Source: Archangium sp. (GTDB lineage: Bacteria; Myxococcota; Myxococcia; Myxococcales; Myxococcaceae). Taken from it: DNA of 64,000 nucleotides. A program made the position numbers and the translations under genes. Positions within the stretch are counted from its first letter, which is position 1; the number at the start of each line of letters is the position of its first letter. This document shows, in pieces, positions 26,918-35,744 of the stretch. The notes below the pieces were generated by a model. That model was given only the letters and a program-made list of their open reading frames with translations. It was not told the origin of the DNA and made no database searches. The stretch covers positions 335,969 to 399,968 of the forward strand of contig JAUXRX010000005.1 of assembly GCA_030681645.1 (NCBI GenBank). The letters are read 5' to 3'.

Positions 26918-29900
26918 TCACTGCTCGACGCAGTAGAGCCCGAAAGAACCGGTGCACGGGTTCATGTTCCCGTTCACGTCGAAGAAGTTGCCTGACGATG
27001 ACTGGGTGCGGCCCACCCGGGTGAAGCCACTGCTCGATGTCCAGTTCAAGCAGGTCTCGGAATTCACGCCGGCCGTGTTCGGGTCTGGCGCGCCCGTCCA
27101 CGCCAGCTCGCCTCCTGAAGACGGAATGATGAAGGTGCCGTTGGCGTTCTGCCAGATGCCGCTGGTGAGGTTCTTCACCTTGATCTCCGCGCCCGTCCCG
27201 ATGCGTGTGCCGTCGACGCGCTGGTACGTGGTGGTGTCGGACAGGAGCGCGTTGGTCGCGGCCGACGCCCCCGTCGAAGCGAGCAGCGCCCGGTAGTTGG
27301 TCCCGATGCCCGCTGCGCTCGCCTGCGCCGAGCAACTGTTGTTCGCCCCCGACAGCCCGCTGGGCATCGGCACGGGCGTGGTCCGGAAGATGCGCTTGTT
27401 GCCGAAGGGGATGCTGGTCCCCAGCGAGGTGTTCGACATGTTGCCCAGGCAGAGCACGCGCGTATTCCCGTTGCTGCAGAAGTGCGAGCCACCGATGTCG
27501 CTCCAGAAGCTGGGGCCGCCGGTGGGGATGCCGCGGTTGACGGCGACCGTATTGCTGGTCCAGTTCACGCAATCGCTCATCGTGGCGCCGCCCGTGGAGT
27601 TCGCCCCCGTCCAGATGTTGTCGCCCACCCCTGGAATCTGCCGGCCCGTCTCGTCCAGCGAGATGGGGTAGCGGATGGAGTTCGCCAGCATCTGGGCCTT
27701 GCTCGTGGCGAACACGTTGCCGTCGGGGCGCCGCTGGCCTCCCGTCGCCGTCAGCCGATCCACCGCGCGGTTGGTCACCGTCGAGACCCACGCGACGTAG
27801 CCCGTGCCTCCGCTGTTGTTGATGCCGGCGTCGCTCGCGTGCACGTTGCAGAGCGCGTCGTAGGGGTTGGGCGTGCCGGTGAAGCCCAGGTTGGCGGGAA
27901 TGACGCCGCTGGTGACGAACGCGAGGTTGCCGAATGTCGAGAAGTTGGGCACGGCCGTGACCGACGCGTTCATCGGGAGCAGGGTACACGCGGCCCCCAT
28001 CGTGAGAGGGGTGCACTCCGCCGGGGCCGACCACCTCGCGAAGTGGATCCCCGAGCCGTTCGACGTCCGGGCCCTCAGCGCAGGGCGCGCCCCGTTGGCA
28101 TAGAGCGCCGAGCACTGCGTGGGAGTGGCCTGGGTGCACCCGCGAATCTGCCCATCGGTGGTGTCGACCCAGCCCGTGGTGGTCGACGGCGTGACGGTGA
28201 GCCGCCACATGCCCACGCCCGTGACGGTGATGGTCGCGCTCACACCCGTTCCGCTCACCGTCAGGGTGCGGTTGAAGGCGCCGGCCGCGGGCGGCAGGAA
28301 GGCGAAGCGCACCGTGCAGGTCCCCAGGGGCGCGAGCACCTGGTTGTTGCACGTGTCGGAAGCCACCGTGTACTCGGCAGGCCGGGTCGTGGTGAGGGTC
28401 GCCGTGGGCACGTCGCCGGCGTTGGTGAGCGTCCAGTCGTAGCTGGGAGCACTCGTGCCCACCTCCACGCCGCCGAAGCCGTGGCTCGAGGTCGCGGGCG
28501 TGAGCAGCGCCGGCCGCTGAGACACCCCGGTGAGCGTGAGCGAAGGTGAGCCGCCCGGCGTGGCGGTCGCGGTGAGCAGCGCCGACTTGTTTCCCTGCGG
28601 CAGCGAGGCGGTGAAACGGATGGTGAGGTTGCAGCTGCCGCCGGGTGCCAGCGTGTTCCCCACCGCGCAATCACCCGCGGCGCCGGGGGTCACGTTCTGA
28701 AAATCGGTGCCCGGCAATGAGAAGGCGAGCGGGCCCGAGGTCGACTGGCCGCTGTTGCCCACCACGAAGACGCGCGACGCGGTGCCGGGGATGATGACGT
28801 TGCCGAAGCTGCTCGTGCTCACCGGCGTGAGGGTGAGATTGGCGGGCGTGAGGCCCGTTCCCGTCAGCATCGCCACCACGTTGCCGCCCGGCGTGCCCGT
28901 CACGCTGAGGTTGGCCGAGCGCGCCCCGGCGGCCTGCGGCGTGAACGCGAGCCGAAGCGCGCAGCTCGTCAACCCCGGGAGCGCGAGGTTACGGCAGTCG
29001 CCCGCCTGCGGCAGCACCACGAAGTCGCTGGTGCTGATCATCGCGTTGAGCGCGCCGCTGGTCTGATCGCCGTTGTTCGTGATGGTGACCGAGACGCTCG
29101 TGCCGCCCGTCGAACCCACCGTGGTGGGGCTGAAGCTCGCGCTCCCCGGCGAGATGGACAACGACGCCGGCGCCTGCGCGTTGCCGGTGACGCTGCCCGA
29201 CGCCACGCCGCCGGTGGTCGCAGACACCTGGACGAAGGCGCTCTGCTGGCCGCGCGTCGTGGTGCCTGGCGTGAAGGTGACGTTGATGGTGCAGGTCGCC
29301 CCGGGCCCCAGCGCCGTGGTGCAGTTGTGGGTCTGCGCGAAGCCCTGGCCCGCCCCGCCGATGGTCACCGTGGGCACCGTGGTGGCCGACGAGCCGGTGT
29401 TGCTCACCGTGAAGCTCTGCGCCGGGCTGGTCTGGCCCTGCACCACGTCTCCGAAGTCGAGGCTCGCGGGCGCGACGCGCAGCGCGCCGGGGGTGACGCC
29501 GTTGCCCACGAAGCTCGCGCTCTGCGTGCCGCCCGGCGCGGCCTGCACCTGCACCGAGCCGCTCTTCGCGCCCACCGTCGCGGGCTGGAAGCGCACCACG
29601 AAGTCGCAGCTCGCGCCGCCAGCGAGGGCGCCGGAGCAGGTGGTGCTCATGAGGGAGAAGTCGGCGCCCATGGGCGTGACGGAGACCGGCCCGCTCGTCC
29701 CCTGCCCCACGTTGGTGACCCCAAAGGCCACGGTCTGCGTCGCGCCGGTCGCCACGTCGCCGAAGTTCACCGTCCCCATCGGGCTCAACGAGAGCGACGC
29801 GGGCGTCAGCCCCGTGCCTCCCAGCGGAATGACCACCGGCACCAGCCCCGTACCGCTCACCGTGAGCGTGCCGTTGCGCGAGCCGGTGCCCAGCGGGTGG

Positions 29901-31096
29901 AAGCGCAGGGTCACCACGCACGTGCCCATCGCGGCCACGGTGGCCGTGTCGCAGGTGTCGCTGGAGATGAGGAAGTCGCCCGCGTTGGTGCCGGCGAGGG
30001 TGGTGGTCAGCGCGGGCGAAGTCGCGCCACCCGAGTTGGTGATGGTGAAGGCCACGGGGGCGCTGTCCTGCCCCTGCACCGTCGAGGCGAAGACGCCGGG
30101 CGTGGGAAGACCCGCCAGCGCGGGCGGGCTCAACCCGGTCCCGCTGAGGGACGCGGTGGGCGCGCCGCCGGGCGTGGCCTGCGCGGTGACGGTGGCCGTC
30201 TTGCTCCCCGCGGCGGACGGCGCGAACACCAGGGAGAAGGTGCACTGCGACATCGGGGCGAGGGCGCCGGTGCAGCCGTTGGTGAGGATGAAATCCGACG
30301 CGTTGGCGCCAGACGGGGTCACGCTCACCACCCCCGAGGGTGTGCCGCCCACGTTGCGGAGAGTGAAGGTCTGCATCGCCGACGAGCTGCCTGCCACCAC
30401 GCTGCCGAAGGCCTGGGTCATCGGGCTCAGCTCGAGGGTGGCCGGGAGCGAGCCATTGCCCGTCAACCCCAGGCTGATGGCGCCGCCAGGGTTGCCGCTC
30501 ACGTCGAGTGACGCAGTGGCCGCGCCGAGCATGGTGGGGGCGAACGCGATGCCCACGTCGCAGCTGCCGCCCGCACCGAGCGTGCCGGTGCAGGTGTTGG
30601 TGGCGATGCCGAAGGCCGAGGCGTTGGCGCCGCCCAGCATCACCGAGAGCGTGCCGGACGCGCTGGTGGACGAGTTGGTGATGGTGAAGGTGAAGGTCGA
30701 CGAGACCGCGCCCGTGGCGACGTCGCCGAAGTCGTGCGTGGCCGGCGCCGCCCCGAGGCCTCCGTCGGTCTCGATCACCCCGGCGTCGTCGGTGCCTCCG
30801 TCGAGGCCTCCGTCGTCGACCGTGCCACCGCCACCGCCCGACCCGCCGCCGAGCGAACCACCACCGCCGCCCACGCCTCCGCCTCCACCGCCACCGCCAC
30901 TGCCGCCGCCGACGTCTCCACCTCCCGTGCCACCGCCACCGCCACTGCCACCGCCACCATCACTGGCGACGCACTTCCCTTCGACGCAGCTCTGCCCACC
31001 CGGACAGTTGTCGGTGGTCTCGCAGGGGGCACCGGTGAACACGGGCTGGCAGCCCGCAAGCAGCAGGAAGCACGGCAGCAGAATGGGAGTCTTCAC
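26918..31096 (-). CDS. giant choice-of-anchor D lipoprotein with DUF1554-like C-terminus
   Basis: 1392 residues, GTG start. The lipoprotein signal ends LLLAGC. A Cys-rich stub (APCETTDNCPGGQSCVEGKC) and a Gly-rich linker follow; the same stub begins the lipoproteins at 33607 and 36281. Eight Ig-like choice-of-anchor D/ASH repeats of about 105 residues come next, each opening with a variant of FGDV-x-x-G and F-x-x-x-N-x-G. After a WVDTTDGQIRG module, the last 300 residues are two tandem DUF1554-like (lectin/endostatin-like) domains with repeated Cys and CVNW/CLNWTS motifs. Likely a long, surface-exposed adhesin-like lipoprotein. Confidence 0.85.
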   Translation of the reverse strand: MKTPILLPCFLLLAGCQPVFTGAPCETTDNCPGGQSCVEGKCVASDGGGGSGGGGGTGGGDVGGGSGGGGGGGGVGGGGGSLGGGSGGGGGTVDDGGLDGGTDDAGVIETDGGLGAAPATHDFGDVATGAVSSTFTFTITNSSTSASGTLSVMLGGANASAFGIATNTCTGTLGAGGSCDVGIAFAPTMLGAATASLDVSGNPGGAISLGLTGNGSLPATLELSPMTQAFGSVVAGSSSAMQTFTLRNVGGTPSGVVSVTPSGANASDFILTNGCTGALAPMSQCTFSLVFAPSAAGSKTATVTAQATPGGAPTASLSGTGLSPPALAGLPTPGVFASTVQGQDSAPVAFTITNSGGATSPALTTTLAGTNAGDFLISSDTCDTATVAAMGTCVVTLRFHPLGTGSRNGTLTVSGTGLVPVVIPLGGTGLTPASLSLSPMGTVNFGDVATGATQTVAFGVTNVGQGTSGPVSVTPMGADFSLMSTTCSGALAGGASCDFVVRFQPATVGAKSGSVQVQAAPGGTQSASFVGNGVTPGALRVAPASLDFGDVVQGQTSPAQSFTVSNTGSSATTVPTVTIGGAGQGFAQTHNCTTALGPGATCTINVTFTPGTTTRGQQSAFVQVSATTGGVASGSVTGNAQAPASLSISPGSASFSPTTVGSTGGTSVSVTITNNGDQTSGALNAMISTSDFVVLPQAGDCRNLALPGLTSCALRLAFTPQAAGARSANLSVTGTPGGNVVAMLTGTGLTPANLTLTPVSTSSFGNVIIPGTASRVFVVGNSGQSTSGPLAFSLPGTDFQNVTPGAAGDCAVGNTLAPGGSCNLTIRFTASLPQGNKSALLTATATPGGSPSLTLTGVSQRPALLTPATSSHGFGGVEVGTSAPSYDWTLTNAGDVPTATLTTTRPAEYTVASDTCNNQVLAPLGTCTVRFAFLPPAAGAFNRTLTVSGTGVSATITVTGVGMWRLTVTPSTTTGWVDTTDGQIRGCTQATPTQCSALYANGARPALRARTSNGSGIHFARWSAPAECTPLTMGAACTLLPMNASVTAVPNFSTFGNLAFVTSGVIPANLGFTGTPNPYDALCNVHASDAGINNSGGTGYVAWVSTVTNRAVDRLTATGGQRRPDGNVFATSKAQMLANSIRYPISLDETGRQIPGVGDNIWTGANSTGGATMSDCVNWTSNTVAVNRGIPTGGPSFWSDIGGSHFCSNGNTRVLCLGNMSNTSLGTSIPFGNKRIFRTTPVPMPSGLSGANNSCSAQASAAGIGTNYRALLASTGASAATNALLSDTTTYQRVDGTRIGTGAEIKVKNLTSGIWQNANGTFIIPSSGGELAWTGAPDPNTAGVNSETCLNWTSSSGFTRVGRTQSSSGNFFDVNGNMNPCTGSFGLYCVEQ
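30795..30966. repeat. Gly-codon repeat encoding lipoprotein linker
   Basis: Short-period GGN-type runs (seen here as CCN on the plus strand) encode the Gly-rich linker after the Cys-rich stub. Low-complexity DNA prone to length change. Confidence 0.75.
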
Positions 31097-31130
31097 GGAG
31101 TGCCTCGACGGTCTCGGCCAGAGCGCAGGA

Positions 31131-33068
31131 TCAGGGAATCAGGTTGTAGCAAAGGACGGTGAAGTTCGGCCCGGTGAAGCTGGACATCTTGCAGATCACG
31201 CCGGGGTTGCCGCCGTAGGCCGTGACCTGGGAAACGGCCGTCGAGCCGATCCACGGGAAGGTCACCGTGTAGTTGCCGACCGAGTTCCGCACCACCGCGA
31301 CCGTGCCGGTGCTCGAGCCCGTCGCGTAGAAGCTGCTGCCGGTCACGGGGATGTTGCAGCTCGAGCTGAGGCAATACACGTAGACCGCGCCATAGGTGTT
31401 CCCCACCCCCTGGACGCTGATGTTGAAGTAGCTGTCGACGGGCGCAGGCGAGACGCAGTTCGGCGTGCCGTCGTTGCCGATGCCCCGGAGGATCTGCCCG
31501 CTGCCGCAGCTCGGCGGCGTCGCCCAGACCTGCGTGCCCATGGGCAGGTCGCCGGGGGTGAGGGTGCCCGCGGTCAACGGTCCGCCCGCGGTGGTCTGCT
31601 TGATCACCTGGCCCGGCCCACCGCTCGACGAGAGCGAGGCGCCCGTGCCGCCGTTGGCCACGCCGACGGTGCCCGAGCTGATGTCGCTGCCCAGGTGCGT
31701 GTGCGCGGGGAGATCGGACGGGGCGATGGTGCCGACGGTCAGCGGTGCACCTGCGCTGCTCTGCTTGACGAACTGGCGCACCCCACCCGTCGCGGCCAGC
31801 GTCGCGCCGGTGCCCCCGTTGGCCAGCGGGACCGTGCCGGTGAGGCTGATGATCGGGGCGGCGCCTCCGCTGCTGCTGATGGCGCCACTGCCCGTCACGC
31901 TGGTCACCACGCCGCTGCCCACGTCGTCGGGCAGACACCGCCAGATGCCGCCGCTCATCTTGTAGACGTCGCCATCGGTGGTGCACGGCGCGAGGCTGAC
32001 CGCGTTGCCCGCCACGGTGATGGGTGAGTTCCCCGTGGGCGCTGAGTCGTTGTCGGGCGCGCAGGCCCACGATCCGGCGACCATCTTGTAGACGTGGCCG
32101 GCCGTGGGGCAGACCGCCAGCGAGAGGCTGGGCGTGGTGCCACCCGAGCTGGCGATGGGCGCGGTGCCACCGACCGAGGTGACGCCGGCGGCCGGGGGGC
32201 TCGCGCAGCTCCACGTGCCGCCCGCGCCGGCGACGAGCACCTGGTTGAGGGCGCAGCTCTGCAGGCTGAACTGGTTGGCGCCGCTCAGGGTGAGGCCGCC
32301 GTTGGTGAGCGCGGTGTAGGTGGTGTTGGTGTCGGTCGCGCAGATGACGCTGCCGCTGGCGGCGATGCCCACGACCTTGTCGCTGCCCGTGCAGGCGAGC
32401 ACCGGCCCCAGCGGGAGATAGGTGCCGGTGTGGGCGTGATCGCTGCGCGCCGCGGTCACCGCCGCGCCGCTGCCGGCGAAGCTCACCGCGAGGCTGACGT
32501 TGCCCGTCGCGCCACCGCCGGTGAGGCCTGCGCCCGCGGTGATGTTGGTGATGCTCGTCATGCCTGCGTCGTTCGCCCCGCCCGTGGCCGCGCACACCAC
32601 GGTGCCGTCGGCGTTGATCGCCTGGATCGCGGCGCCCGCGCCGCAGCCCGTGCCGACGCGCCGCTGAATGAGCGCGGGCGTGAGGGTACCGACCTGGCCG
32701 GCCACGGTGCTGCGCAGCGCGTACGGCACGCTCACCACCGGGGTGCGGGGCGCGAGCACCTGCGTACCCACCGTCACCTCGAGATACAGCGTCTGGCCGT
32801 CGAAGATGGTCTCGGTGAGCGGGGTGGCTGCACCCAGCTCGACGTTCACCGCCCCGTCGACCACCGCGATGCCGTTGCGGGTCTCGGTCCAGATGTCGGT
32901 GCCCCCCACCACCGTGGGGTAGAGCTTGAAGACGAAGTCGCGGTTGCCCTGCACCGGCGCGCCCGCGTCGACCAGCCGCGCCGTGAAGCTGAGCTTCGTG
33001 GGCACGCCCTGCGCGAACGCGGCGGAAGAGAGCAAAGCGGCAACGACGAGAGAGCGAAACATCAGCAT
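31131..33068 (-). CDS. tail-fibre-like repeat protein, copy A
   Basis: 645 residues from the ATG at 33068, which has a CCGGAG site upstream and a signal peptide (SLVVAALLSSAAFA). An ATG at 33092 overlaps the preceding stop (ATGA) and is an alternative. Residues about 20-230 are nearly identical to copy B at 33994-35724 (SFTARLVDAGAPVQGNRDF, DGQTLYLEVTVG, INADGTVVC, ITAGAGLTGGGATGNV, HTGTYLPLGPVLACTG). After that the copies diverge. The middle has SVGGTAPIASSGG-type repeats like phage tail-fibre shafts, and the last 110 residues form a unique Tyr/Ser-rich head. No phage genes are nearby, so a cell-surface fibre is more likely. Confidence 0.75.
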   Translation of the reverse strand: MLMFRSLVVAALLSSAAFAQGVPTKLSFTARLVDAGAPVQGNRDFVFKLYPTVVGGTDIWTETRNGIAVVDGAVNVELGAATPLTETIFDGQTLYLEVTVGTQVLAPRTPVVSVPYALRSTVAGQVGTLTPALIQRRVGTGCGAGAAIQAINADGTVVCAATGGANDAGMTSITNITAGAGLTGGGATGNVSLAVSFAGSGAAVTAARSDHAHTGTYLPLGPVLACTGSDKVVGIAASGSVICATDTNTTYTALTNGGLTLSGANQFSLQSCALNQVLVAGAGGTWSCASPPAAGVTSVGGTAPIASSGGTTPSLSLAVCPTAGHVYKMVAGSWACAPDNDSAPTGNSPITVAGNAVSLAPCTTDGDVYKMSGGIWRCLPDDVGSGVVTSVTGSGAISSSGGAAPIISLTGTVPLANGGTGATLAATGGVRQFVKQSSAGAPLTVGTIAPSDLPAHTHLGSDISSGTVGVANGGTGASLSSSGGPGQVIKQTTAGGPLTAGTLTPGDLPMGTQVWATPPSCGSGQILRGIGNDGTPNCVSPAPVDSYFNISVQGVGNTYGAVYVYCLSSSCNIPVTGSSFYATGSSTGTVAVVRNSVGNYTVTFPWIGSTAVSQVTAYGGNPGVICKMSSFTGPNFTVLCYNLIP

Positions 33069-33088
33069 GTGGGACTCCGGAGATTGGT

Positions 33089-33607
33089 TCATCGCTGCAC
33101 CGCCGCGGCACCCGTCAACTCGAGGGTGCCACCCGTCATCGTCGTTCTGGGGGTGATGTGGCCCACCTGGAGGTCGAGCGTGAGCGTGCCGCCCTGCGCG
33201 CGCCCGCTGGCCGAGGTGAGCTCGGACGTCTGCGGGAGCGCGCTGCCGCTGCCCCCGCCTGTCGCGCCGCCGCCACCGCCCGTGGTCCCGCCGCCGCCGC
33301 CCGTGGTCCCCCCGCCGCCGCCCATGGCGCCGCCTCCGCCCGCGCCGCCGCCCGTGGTGCCTCCGCCGCCGCCGGTGGTGCCACCGCCGCCACCGGCCGC
33401 GCCACCGCCTCCGCCCCCCGCGCCTCCGCCGGCCACTCCGCCACCGGATCCTCCGCCCATGCCCATGCCCTCGGCGCACTTGCCGCCCACGCAGACCTGG
33501 CCGCCGGGACAGTTGGCGTCGGTCTCACACGGTGCACCGGTCGCCACGGGCACACAGCCCGCGGCCAGCACGAGCCACGGCACCAACGACAGGATGTGGA
33601 TTCTCAA
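33089..33607 (-). CDS. Cys-stub, Gly-rich lipoprotein, copy A
   Basis: 172 residues from a TTG start preceded by GAGGGGGCGC. The signal ends VLAAGC. Then comes the stub APCETDANCPGGQVCVGGKC, a Gly-rich linker of about 75 residues, and a C-terminal 45-residue beta segment (GTLTLDLQVGHITPRT, GTLELTGAAAV). It is a close copy of the gene at 35745-36281 and pairs with the tail-fibre-like gene downstream, with an ATGA overlap to one of its starts. It probably anchors the fibre protein to the outer membrane; this is inferred from the duplicated pairing. Confidence 0.75.
   Translation of the reverse strand: MRIHILSLVPWLVLAAGCVPVATGAPCETDANCPGGQVCVGGKCAEGMGMGGGSGGGVAGGGAGGGGGGAAGGGGGTTGGGGGTTGGGAGGGGAMGGGGGTTGGGGGTTGGGGGATGGGSGSALPQTSELTSASGRAQGGTLTLDLQVGHITPRTTMTGGTLELTGAAAVQR
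33233..33456. repeat. Gly-codon repeat encoding lipoprotein linker
   Basis: GGN-type trinucleotide-period low-complexity tract (CCGCCGCC on the plus strand) inside the Cys-stub lipoprotein copy A gene. Confidence 0.75.
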
Positions 33608-33649
33608 GCGCCCCCTCTTCGGTAGTGCGTCAGCATAGCCTCGAGTCTT

Positions 33650-33994
33650 CTACTGCGGCAGCTGGCCCAGCTTGCCCAGGTTGAGGAGCAGCAGCTCCCC
33701 CGTGTCGGTGTTCAGGCGCACACAATAGAAGTCGGCTTGTTCGCTGCTCGCCGCCGTGGCGCAGGCCGTGTGAAAACGCCCCGCCGGCCCCTGCCCCGAG
33801 GCCGTGGGCCCGTTCGACTGGGGCAACCTGGCGAGGTCGACCCGCAGCACGTCGCCCGAGCGGGTGTCGGTGCGAACGCAGTGCACCTGCCGCGAGGTGG
33901 CCGTGCTGGCGGAGTGGCAGGACAGTTCGAAGGCCGGTCTCTCCCCGCCCCCGGGGCCCGGGCAACCGGCACCCAGCAGCACCCCGAGCAGCAT
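33650..33994 (-). CDS. small lipoprotein
   Basis: 114 residues. The ATG at 33994 overlaps the stop of the tail-fibre-like copy B gene as TGATG; a GTG at 34012 would add six residues. The signal ends LLGAGC. The mature part has four Cys in two similar halves (FELSCHSAS..QVHCVRTDT and FHTACATAA..FYCVRLNT), each ending with a TDT(R/G)(S/E)G(D/E)(V/L)L motif, so it is an internal duplication of about 45 residues. Family not recognised. It lies between the two duplicated modules. Confidence 0.65.
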   Translation of the reverse strand: MLLGVLLGAGCPGPGGGERPAFELSCHSASTATSRQVHCVRTDTRSGDVLRVDLARLPQSNGPTASGQGPAGRFHTACATAASSEQADFYCVRLNTDTGELLLLNLGKLGQLPQ

Positions 33995-35724
33995 CAGTTG
34001 ACTTCGCAGCACCGGGCCTCGGCGGTGATGCCGTTCACCACCGACTTGCGGCAGTAGAAGCCGTTTCCCTGGAAGCGGATCTCATCGACGCTGCCGGTGT
34101 TCGTGGTGTTGTTGCAGCCGCCTCCGGTCACGATGGTGCCGGCGGGGCAGGTCGCGGTCGCGAACGCGGCGGTCGAGATGCCCGCAACCGACACCGTCGA
34201 GCACGAGAGCGCATGGGTGTGGTTGCTGCGGGCGACGTTGTCGAAGGTGCCGGTGCCGGCGTAGTTGACGCAGGTGGCCGTTCCGTCCTGCCCGACGCTG
34301 CGCAGGAAGCCGCCGGCACACGAGAGCGGGTTCGCCGCCGTCCGCCGCTGCACGCTGGTGTCGACGGCGAGGCTGGGGTTGGTGGGTGTGCCGCCGAGCG
34401 CGATGCCGCCCCCGAGCACCGAGCCGAGCGCGACCACGTCACCCAGGTGCGCCTCGGGGGTGTCGTTGTCGGCCGCGCAGCCCCAGGCCGTGCCGCCCGG
34501 GTTCATCTTGTAGATCTGCCCGGCGCCGCAGTTGGTGAGGCTCACCGCGCTGCCCGCGACGGCGATGGGCGCGTTGCCCGTGTAGGGCACGTCGTTGTCG
34601 GCCGAGCACGCCCACCCCCCGCCGGCCATCTTGTAGATCTGCCCGGCGGCGCAGGTGGTGAGGCTCACCGCGTTGCCCGTGACGCTGACGGGCGCGTTGC
34701 CGGTGTAGGGCACGTCGTTGTCGGCCGAGCAGGTCCACACCCCGCCGGCCATCTTGTAGATCTGCCCCGCGCCGCACGCGATCAGCGAAATGGCCGGGGT
34801 CGCCCCGCCCGAGCTGGCGATGGGCGCGGTGCCGCCGACCGAGCTGACGTTGGCCGGGGTGGCGCAGCTCCACGTGCCGCCTGAGCCCGCGACGAGCACC
34901 TGGCTGAGCGCGCAGCTCTGCAGGCTGAACTGGTTCGAACCGGACAGTGTGAGGCCCCCGTTGGCGAGCGCGGTGTAGCTGGTGTTGGTGTCAGCCGCGC
35001 AGATGACGCTGCCGCTGCCGTTGAGGCCCACCACCTTGTCCGTGCCGGTGCAGGCCAGCACCGGGCCGAGGGGGAGATAGGTGCCGGTGTGACTGTGATC
35101 GCTGCGCGCCGCGGTGACCGCCGCGCCGCTGCCCGCGTAGCTCACGGCGAGGGTCACGTTGCCCGTCGCGCCGCCGCCGGTGAGGCCGGCCCCCGCGGTG
35201 ATGTTGGTGATGGTGGTCACCCCGGCGTCGTTCGCCCCGCCGGTGGCCGCGCACACCACGGTGCCGTCGGCGTTGATGGCTTGAATGGCCGCGCCGGCGC
35301 CGCACGCGGTGGCGACGCGCTGCTGAATCTGCGCGGGGGTGAGCGAGCCCACCTGACCAGCCACCGCGCTGCGCACGGCGTAGGGCACGCTCACCACCGG
35401 CGTGCGTGGCGTGAGCACCTGCCCGCCGACCGTGACCTCGAGGTACAGGGTCTGGCCGTCGAAGATGGTGTCGTCCAGCGGCGTCGAGGCGCCCAGCTGC
35501 AGGTTCACCGCGCCGTCGACCACCGCGACGGTGTTGCGGGTCTCCGACCAGATCTCGGTGCCGGCCACCACCGTGGGGAAGAGCCTGAAGATGAAGTCAC
35601 GGTTGCCCTGCACCGGCGCCCCCGCGTCGACGAGGCGCGCGGTGAAGCTCACCTGGGTGGGCACGGCCTGGGCTGACGCGAGGCTCGCGACGAGCAGTGA
35701 AACCGCGAGAAACGATCTCGTCAT
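33994..35724 (-). CDS. tail-fibre-like repeat protein, copy B
   Basis: 576 residues from the ATG at 35724, which has CCGGAG upstream and a signal peptide (SFLAVSLLVASLASA); an ATG at 35748 overlaps the lipoprotein stop (ATGA). The N-terminal 210 residues match copy A closely. The middle carries three tandem 41-residue units (GQIYKMAGG-x-WACSADNDVPYTGNAP then VAGSAVSLTNC-like), encoded by near-identical 123-bp repeats. The final 75 residues are Cys-rich (ATCPAGTIVTGGGCNN, EARCCEVN) and unrelated to copy A. Shared shaft base plus different tip is typical of fibre proteins with diversified binding heads. Confidence 0.75.
   Translation of the reverse strand: MTRSFLAVSLLVASLASAQAVPTQVSFTARLVDAGAPVQGNRDFIFRLFPTVVAGTEIWSETRNTVAVVDGAVNLQLGASTPLDDTIFDGQTLYLEVTVGGQVLTPRTPVVSVPYAVRSAVAGQVGSLTPAQIQQRVATACGAGAAIQAINADGTVVCAATGGANDAGVTTITNITAGAGLTGGGATGNVTLAVSYAGSGAAVTAARSDHSHTGTYLPLGPVLACTGTDKVVGLNGSGSVICAADTNTSYTALANGGLTLSGSNQFSLQSCALSQVLVAGSGGTWSCATPANVSSVGGTAPIASSGGATPAISLIACGAGQIYKMAGGVWTCSADNDVPYTGNAPVSVTGNAVSLTTCAAGQIYKMAGGGWACSADNDVPYTGNAPIAVAGSAVSLTNCGAGQIYKMNPGGTAWGCAADNDTPEAHLGDVVALGSVLGGGIALGGTPTNPSLAVDTSVQRRTAANPLSCAGGFLRSVGQDGTATCVNYAGTGTFDNVARSNHTHALSCSTVSVAGISTAAFATATCPAGTIVTGGGCNNTTNTGSVDEIRFQGNGFYCRKSVVNGITAEARCCEVN
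34505..34870. repeat. tandem 123-bp repeat, about three units
   Basis: ATCTTGTAGATCTGCC recurs at 34505, 34628 and 34751, exactly 123 bp apart, so each unit is 41 codons and keeps frame. The high identity between units points to recent expansion. Confidence 0.88.
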
Positions 35725-35744
35725 GGAATGCTCCGGGGTGAAGT

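Noticed and set aside
34505..34870. Regularly spaced repeats resembling a CRISPR array
   Set aside because: Units are 123 bp, contiguous and coding in frame, with no unique spacers and no cas genes.
31131..35724. Prophage remnant suggested by tail-fibre-like sequences
   Set aside because: No capsid, terminase, portal, integrase or lysis gene is nearby, and the proteins have signal peptides and lipoprotein partners.
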